Under the pieces are notes generated by a model, which was not told where the DNA came from, did not search any database, and worked only from the letters and a program-made list of their open reading frames with translations. From a virus, in IMG/VR virus record IMGVR_UViG_3300036770_002429, positions 1-37,035 of that record: a DNA stretch of 37,035 bases, one strand, 5' to 3'. Below are positions 32,787 to 37,035 of the stretch, piece after piece. A program made the position numbers and the translations under genes. The first letter of the stretch is position 1; the number at the start of each line of letters is the position of its first letter.

Positions 32787-34281
32787 AATCTTCGGCCCTC
32801 CATAACTAGGTACGGGCAAAACAACCTTCCTGCTGAACACTGTAGAGAAAGAACTCGACTCTGGGATCCTGCCCATCGACATCGGCTACTTCGCCTTCAC
32901 ACGCAAGGCAGCCAATGAGGCCAAGGATCGGGCCATCATCAAGTTCCCAAACCTCCAGGGCCAGACAGACTTCCCGTGGTTCAGGACGCTACACAGTCTT
33001 GCCTACCGCTGCTTAGGCGTGAAGCAAAACGACATGATGTCCCCGGAGCACTACGCAGAATTCGGGAAACTTGCACGGCTGGACATGACCATCGAGGAGA
33101 CGGGCGAAGAAGAAGGGTTCGTGAAGGCCAACAACCCGATTCTTAACGAGATCAACCTTGCACGGATCAAGAAATTAGACCTTCGCACCCATTACAACCG
33201 CTCACGCCTCGCTATCGAGTGGTGGCACTTCGAGTTCGTAGAGCGCACCTACCGCAAGTACAAAGAAGAGCACATGCTGCTTGACTTCACCGACTTACTG
33301 GAGAACATCAACCTCGAGCCAGAGCGCCTCCCGAAACTCAAGACCGTGATCGTGGACGAGGCCCAAGATCTCTCTCCTATCCAATGGGATCTGGTCAAGA
33401 ACCTCATCGACCGCTCTGAGGATACCTACATCGCAGGGGACGATGACCAAGCGATCTACTCATGGGCCGGGGCGGACGTTAAAACATTTTTGGAACTTCC
33501 TGGCGAAGTCCGTGTCTTAGATAAATCCTACCGGATACCTAAGTCTGTCCATCGTCTAGCAGACAGAATCTCCTCCCAAATCAAGCGACGCCAACCCAAA
33601 TTCTGGCAAGCACGGGAAGAAGAAGGCGAGATCCACTACCACAACAGCGTTGCCTCAGTCCCCATGGAAGAAGGCTCGTGGCTCTTTCTCGCTGCTGCCA
33701 ACTACCTGATCGATCCTCTCCACCCATGGCTCAAGGCCCAAGGTGTTCTCTTCGAGCGCAATGGCAACCGGAGCATTTCCCAGAACATCCTCAGTGCCGT
33801 GCTCGGTTGGGAGTCGCTACGCAAGGGCAATTCCATAGCGTTTCCCGTTGTCGAACAGATCTACAAGCACCTCGGCGCAGATGGCATCAAGCGCGGCCAC
33901 AAGAGTCTGAAGACCGCTGACTCTGAGAAGCTCTACACCATGAAGGATCTCAAAGAAGACCACGGCCTACTGACTGATGCTATCTGGCACGAGGCCCTGA
34001 CCCGCATCGCCGAAGACAAACGCGACTACATCATCGCCCTCTTACGTAGGGGCATCAAACTTACCAGCACCCCGCAAGTAAAACTCTCCACGATCCACGG
34101 AGCAAAAGGCGGGGAAGCAGATCACGTCGTGTTCTTTCTGGACCTCTCATCGAAGTTCGCCAAAGAATACGACATTCGTCCTGACGATATGTACCGGCTG
34201 GCCTACGTTGCCGCCACACGGTCGAAGAAGACCTTGCACATCGTCCTACCAGAATACGCAGATAGAGGCTTTCGTTTATGA
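32776..34281 (+). pseudogene. UvrD/PcrA-like SF1 helicase, interrupted by a stop in Walker A
   Basis: ATG 32776 follows a strong AAAGGAGG (32759-32766). It reads MIYKIFGPP, then TAA CTA (32803-32808), then GTGKTTFLLN in the same frame to 34281. Removing six bases restores GPPGTGKTT, a standard P-loop. Further motifs are intact: AFTRKAANEA, FRTLHSLAYRC, VDEAQDLSP (about 33352-33375), AGDDDQAIYSWAG, VLDKSYRIP, STIHGAKGGEADHVV and YVAATRSKK. The next possible in-frame start is GTG 33019, which would lack the P-loop and be inactive. Either the gene is broken, the stop is read through or bypassed, or the sequence contains an error. Reading through would still insert two residues into the P-loop. 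The stop of the gene overlaps the polymerase start (ATGA). Confidence 0.8.
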
Positions 34282-36140
34282 CACTACCCCTTTTCCCACG
34301 CCAGACGGAGTGGGTTCCCCCCGATAAATTCCCAGACCTATCAGACGCCAAGGAGATCGCAATTGACCTCGAAACATGTGACCCTAACATGGAGAAATAT
34401 GGACCAGGATGGCCGCGAAACGATGGCTACATTGTTGGTTACGCCTTCGCTGCTGACGGATGGTCCGGATACTTCCCTGTTAGACATCAAGGTGGAGGGA
34501 ATCTTGACCAAGGGCTCGTTGAGCGTTTCGTCAGACGAGTTCTCATGCTTCCCGCTGACAAAGTCATGCACAATGCGGCTTACGATTGCGGATGGCTCCT
34601 CGCCTCAGGATTTGAAATTAAGGGTCGAGTCATCGACACGATGATCGCCGCACCGCTTCTCGATGAGAATCGGTTCAGCTACTCGCTCAATGCCCTGGGC
34701 TTTGACTACCTCAAGGAGGTCAAGTCCGAGCAGGGCCTCAAAGAAGCAGCACAAGACTTCAACGTCCACGCCAAGAAAGAACTTTGGCGTCTGCCTGCTA
34801 TGTTCGTCGGTGAGTATGCCGAGCAGGACGCAGCCCTTACTTTAAAACTCTGGCAGACCTTTAAAACACAACTCCGTAAGGAAGAAGTTCAGTCAATCTT
34901 CGACCTCGAAACAGAACTTTTGCCCATCCTCATCAACCTGACCAAGACTGGCATTAGGTTTGATCGGGACAAGGCACAAAAGCTCATACTGCAAATGCAG
35001 GAACGTGAAGAAAGCTTGCAGAAAGAATTAAGAAAGATGACCGGCGCAACGGTAGAAGTCTGGGCCGCAGCCAGCATCGCAACTGCCTTTGACAAGTTTA
35101 AGATCTCCTACCCGCGCAGCAACACAGGCCTGCCAAGCTTCACCCGCTCGTTCCTCGAGCACCACGAGCATCCCATCGCCAAGCTCATCGTCGAATCCCG
35201 CGAGTTAAACAAGACTCACGGCACGTTCCTGCAGCCCTACCTTGACTTCTCCGCAGCCGATAACCGGATCCACCCACACGTGAACCAGCTACGCAGTGAC
35301 GATGGCGGCACGGTCACAGGACGGCTCTCCATGGCGAACCCAAACCTCCAGCAAGTCCCCGCGCGCCACGAGATCATCGGCCCCATGGTCCGTGGTCTTT
35401 TCCTCCCAGAAGAAGGCGACATCTGGGCCGCATGCGACTTCTCGTCTCAAGAACCACGGCTCTTGGTCCACTACTCCGCCCTTCTGGATCTGCCCGGTGC
35501 TGAGAAGATGGCCGAGGCCTATAGGGAAAATCCTAATACGGACTTCCACCAGATGGTTGCCGACATGGCAGGCATCAAGCGCAAGCAGGCAAAGACCATC
35601 GGCCTGGGGCTGATGTACGGCATGGGCAAAGGCAAGCTTGCCAACGAGTTAGATCTGCCGGTCGAAGAGGCCGAGGCCCTGATGCAGGTCTTCCATACCA
35701 AGGTTCCGTTCTTACGCGGAACCGTTAATGCTGTCCAAAAGAGGATCGAGCACCCAGGATCGGGAGGATCAATCCGTACTTTGCTTGGCCGGAAGTGTCG
35801 CTTCCCACTCTGGGAGCCTACTCAGTGGGGAGTGAACAAGGCCCTGCCGTATGAGCAGGCCGTTATGGAATATGGTCGATCCATAAAGCGAGCGTTCACT
35901 TACAAAGGACTGAATCGCCTGATCCAAGGCTCGGCTGCTGATCAGACAAAGGCCGGAATGATCGCTCTTCATAAGGCAGGCTTTAAGCTCCTCTTACAAG
36001 TTCACGATGAGATCGCTTTGTCAGTCTACTCCCGCGACGAGGCGATGCAAGCGGCAGAAGTTATGCGTGATGCAGTGCAACTGGAAGTCCCTTCAAAGGT
36101 TGACGTAGAATGTGGGCCGTCATGGGGTGAGGCCCAGTGA
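34278..36140 (+). CDS. DNA polymerase I family (family A) with 3'-5' exonuclease
   Basis: The protein has 620 residues, the usual size of phage PolA enzymes without a 5'-3' exonuclease domain. Proofreading domain: IAIDLET (28-34, Asp30/Glu32), MHNAAYD (97-103, Asp103) and YAEQDA (180-185, Tyr180/Asp184). Polymerase domain: TVTGRLSMANPNLQQVP (345-361), motif A CDFSSQEPR (386-394, Asp387), motif B RKQAKTIGLGLMYG (435-448, Arg435, Lys439, Tyr447) and motif C QVHDE (574-578). Motif B has Leu443 at the position of E. coli Phe762. It is the replicative polymerase of the phage, working with the primase and ssDNA-binding protein encoded upstream. The ATGA overlap with the helicase gene implies coupled translation. 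Confidence 0.92.
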   Translation: MTLPLFPRQTEWVPPDKFPDLSDAKEIAIDLETCDPNMEKYGPGWPRNDGYIVGYAFAADGWSGYFPVRHQGGGNLDQGLVERFVRRVLMLPADKVMHNAAYDCGWLLASGFEIKGRVIDTMIAAPLLDENRFSYSLNALGFDYLKEVKSEQGLKEAAQDFNVHAKKELWRLPAMFVGEYAEQDAALTLKLWQTFKTQLRKEEVQSIFDLETELLPILINLTKTGIRFDRDKAQKLILQMQEREESLQKELRKMTGATVEVWAAASIATAFDKFKISYPRSNTGLPSFTRSFLEHHEHPIAKLIVESRELNKTHGTFLQPYLDFSAADNRIHPHVNQLRSDDGGTVTGRLSMANPNLQQVPARHEIIGPMVRGLFLPEEGDIWAACDFSSQEPRLLVHYSALLDLPGAEKMAEAYRENPNTDFHQMVADMAGIKRKQAKTIGLGLMYGMGKGKLANELDLPVEEAEALMQVFHTKVPFLRGTVNAVQKRIEHPGSGGSIRTLLGRKCRFPLWEPTQWGVNKALPYEQAVMEYGRSIKRAFTYKGLNRLIQGSAADQTKAGMIALHKAGFKLLLQVHDEIALSVYSRDEAMQAAEVMRDAVQLEVPSKVDVECGPSWGEAQ

Positions 36141-36164
36141 TCGTTTTTTATACAGGAGAAAAGA

Positions 36165-36995
36165 ATGAATCCACGAGTCATGAAGTACACGGCAAAGGTT
36201 GGCTTTGATGCCGGTCAATACACTTGGTTTGATCTCAGTGATCTACCGCCAGAGTACGAACCGGAGCTAATGGAGTTTGCGAAAGAGATCGGTTGGTTTG
36301 AAAAGAGGTTCAAGCTACATGAACTCCTTTTGCCTTCGAATGATCTAGCCATCATCTTTGAGCACCCTAGTCATTCACAAGACTTTGTCTTCACTTACAA
36401 CAAATTTGTAAAAGTTAATTTCGATGGGTTAGACCACATCTACGAGGGGCCTGCTGTTTGTGCGTATCTCCACCATGCACCAGATCCTACCCCGGCTGCA
36501 CTTCTTTGCAACGACATCAACACGCGCACGGGGGGATATCTCCACCTGAGACCGGATCTTCACAGAAGCTTTGAGGCCTCAGGAAACTTTTCTCGCATGT
36601 ATGAAACCATGACGCAGGAGATGACCAGCCCTTTCATTGCCCTGTCCTTACTCAACAGGAAAGCGCTAGTCTCCGAAAGCACCTTGACCGCGTACAAAGG
36701 AGAAGAGAAATCCTCCTTCATCAACAAGAAACGCCGCGCCAAGAACAAGCCTCCCATCTACAACTGGTCCACCGTCGAGCTAAAACCAAGCGCCCCGCGC
36801 AAAGAGCACCAAGGCGGCACACACGCAAGCCCTGCGCGCCACGAGCGCCGTGGACACTTCCGCAAGTACCCCTCAGGCAAGATCGCCTGGGTGCGCCCCA
36901 CCTGGGTCGGCAGCATCGAACACGGCATGACCGTGCACGACTACATCCCAGGCAAGGAAATCCTCTCTAGCCAAAATAACCAAAGCGCCACATAA
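36165..36995 (+). CDS. Protein of unknown function with HxRRGHxR C-terminus
   Basis: The protein has 276 residues and starts after ACAGGAGAAAAGA. The first ~190 residues are mixed and have no recognised motif. After a basic linker (FINKKRRAKNKPP) the C-terminal ~60 residues read GGTHASPARHERRGHFRKY, KIAWVRPTWVG and HGMTVHDYI, a conserved-looking module I have seen at the end of unrelated phage early proteins. His and Arg density suggests nucleic-acid or metal contact, without proof. The stop overlaps the next ATG by one base (TAATG at 36993-36997). Confidence 0.6.
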   Translation: MNPRVMKYTAKVGFDAGQYTWFDLSDLPPEYEPELMEFAKEIGWFEKRFKLHELLLPSNDLAIIFEHPSHSQDFVFTYNKFVKVNFDGLDHIYEGPAVCAYLHHAPDPTPAALLCNDINTRTGGYLHLRPDLHRSFEASGNFSRMYETMTQEMTSPFIALSLLNRKALVSESTLTAYKGEEKSSFINKKRRAKNKPPIYNWSTVELKPSAPRKEHQGGTHASPARHERRGHFRKYPSGKIAWVRPTWVGSIEHGMTVHDYIPGKEILSSQNNQSAT

Positions 36996-37035
36996 TGAAG
37001 ACGCCACGCATCCTAGACAGTGCGTGGTCTCCTTC
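36995..37035 (+). CDS. Start of a further early gene (partial)
   Basis: ATG at 36995 overlaps the upstream TAA by one base and opens a frame that runs off the window after 13 codons (MKTPRILDSAWSP). It is too short to identify. The tight overlap follows the pattern of the other early genes, so it is probably the next gene of the same operon. Confidence 0.5.
   Translation, partial: MKTPRILDSAWSP

Noticed and set aside
32262-32811. A group I intron carrying the HNH gene
   Set aside because: The helicase start and P-loop halves flank only six bases, the HNH gene lies upstream of the whole first part, and no core P/Q/R/S elements were seen.
33019-34281. A complete helicase gene starting at GTG 33019
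   Set aside because: It would lack the Walker A motif that is present in the same frame just upstream, and has no good ribosome site.

Overview
The window is part of a short-tailed tailed-phage genome (podovirus type), or of a prophage or metagenomic contig of one. The evidence is a P22 gp4/SU10-like adaptor set, a gp10-like tail component, four large internal (ejection-type) virion proteins, a holin/endolysin pair and a phage replication set (AEP primase, SNF2 helicase, RecB-type nuclease, family A polymerase). No host gene, rRNA or tRNA is visible. Gene packing is tight, with many ATGA/TAATG overlaps. The proteins look like those of environmental (freshwater or marine) proteobacterial podoviruses, but the host cannot be named from sequence alone. 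Terminase, portal and capsid genes are not here and presumably lie outside the window.

Layout. 1-648: the end of one, then two complete, small basic Lys/Gly/Met-rich proteins. 648-5027: head-tail adaptors, a zinc-ribbon protein, two related small tail proteins with a DUF115/MptE-like enzyme between them, and a 13-repeat beta protein. 5038-10702: a tail-fibre block, made of one GGTG-repeat fibre protein followed by three tandem paralogues of 461-463 residues that each carry exactly seven copies of a ~43-residue repeat (candidate seven-bladed propellers). 10713-12899: a glycosyltransferase-methyltransferase fusion and small proteins. 12909-14223: lysis genes (two-TM protein, holin, M15 peptidase). 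14224-17365: tail hub and beta-rich virion proteins. 17454-26839: four large internal virion proteins, probably ejected with the DNA.

The late block then meets two minus-strand genes (RecB-like nuclease and SNF2 helicase, 26785-28949) tail to tail with a 55-bp coding overlap, next to a perfect 15-bp inverted repeat. From a divergent promoter region at 28950-29028 the early/replication genes run on the plus strand: two unknowns, a probable ssDNA-binding protein, a terminator, an AEP primase, an HNH endonuclease preceded by a structured RNA, a UvrD-like helicase with an in-frame stop inside its Walker A motif, DNA polymerase A (Leu at the position equivalent to E. coli Phe762), an unknown gene and the start of one more.

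The points most worth following up are: the tail-fibre triplet with seven repeats per protein; the three-way-junction RNA in front of the HNH gene, whose closing strand can pair in two exclusive ways around the ribosome binding site; the six-base stop-containing insertion that splits the helicase P-loop next to that HNH gene; the overlapping terminator/anti-terminator hairpins before the primase; and the sugar-modifying enzymes (DUF115, GT-MT) that flank the fibre genes. All family calls come from reading motifs by eye; no database search was run.
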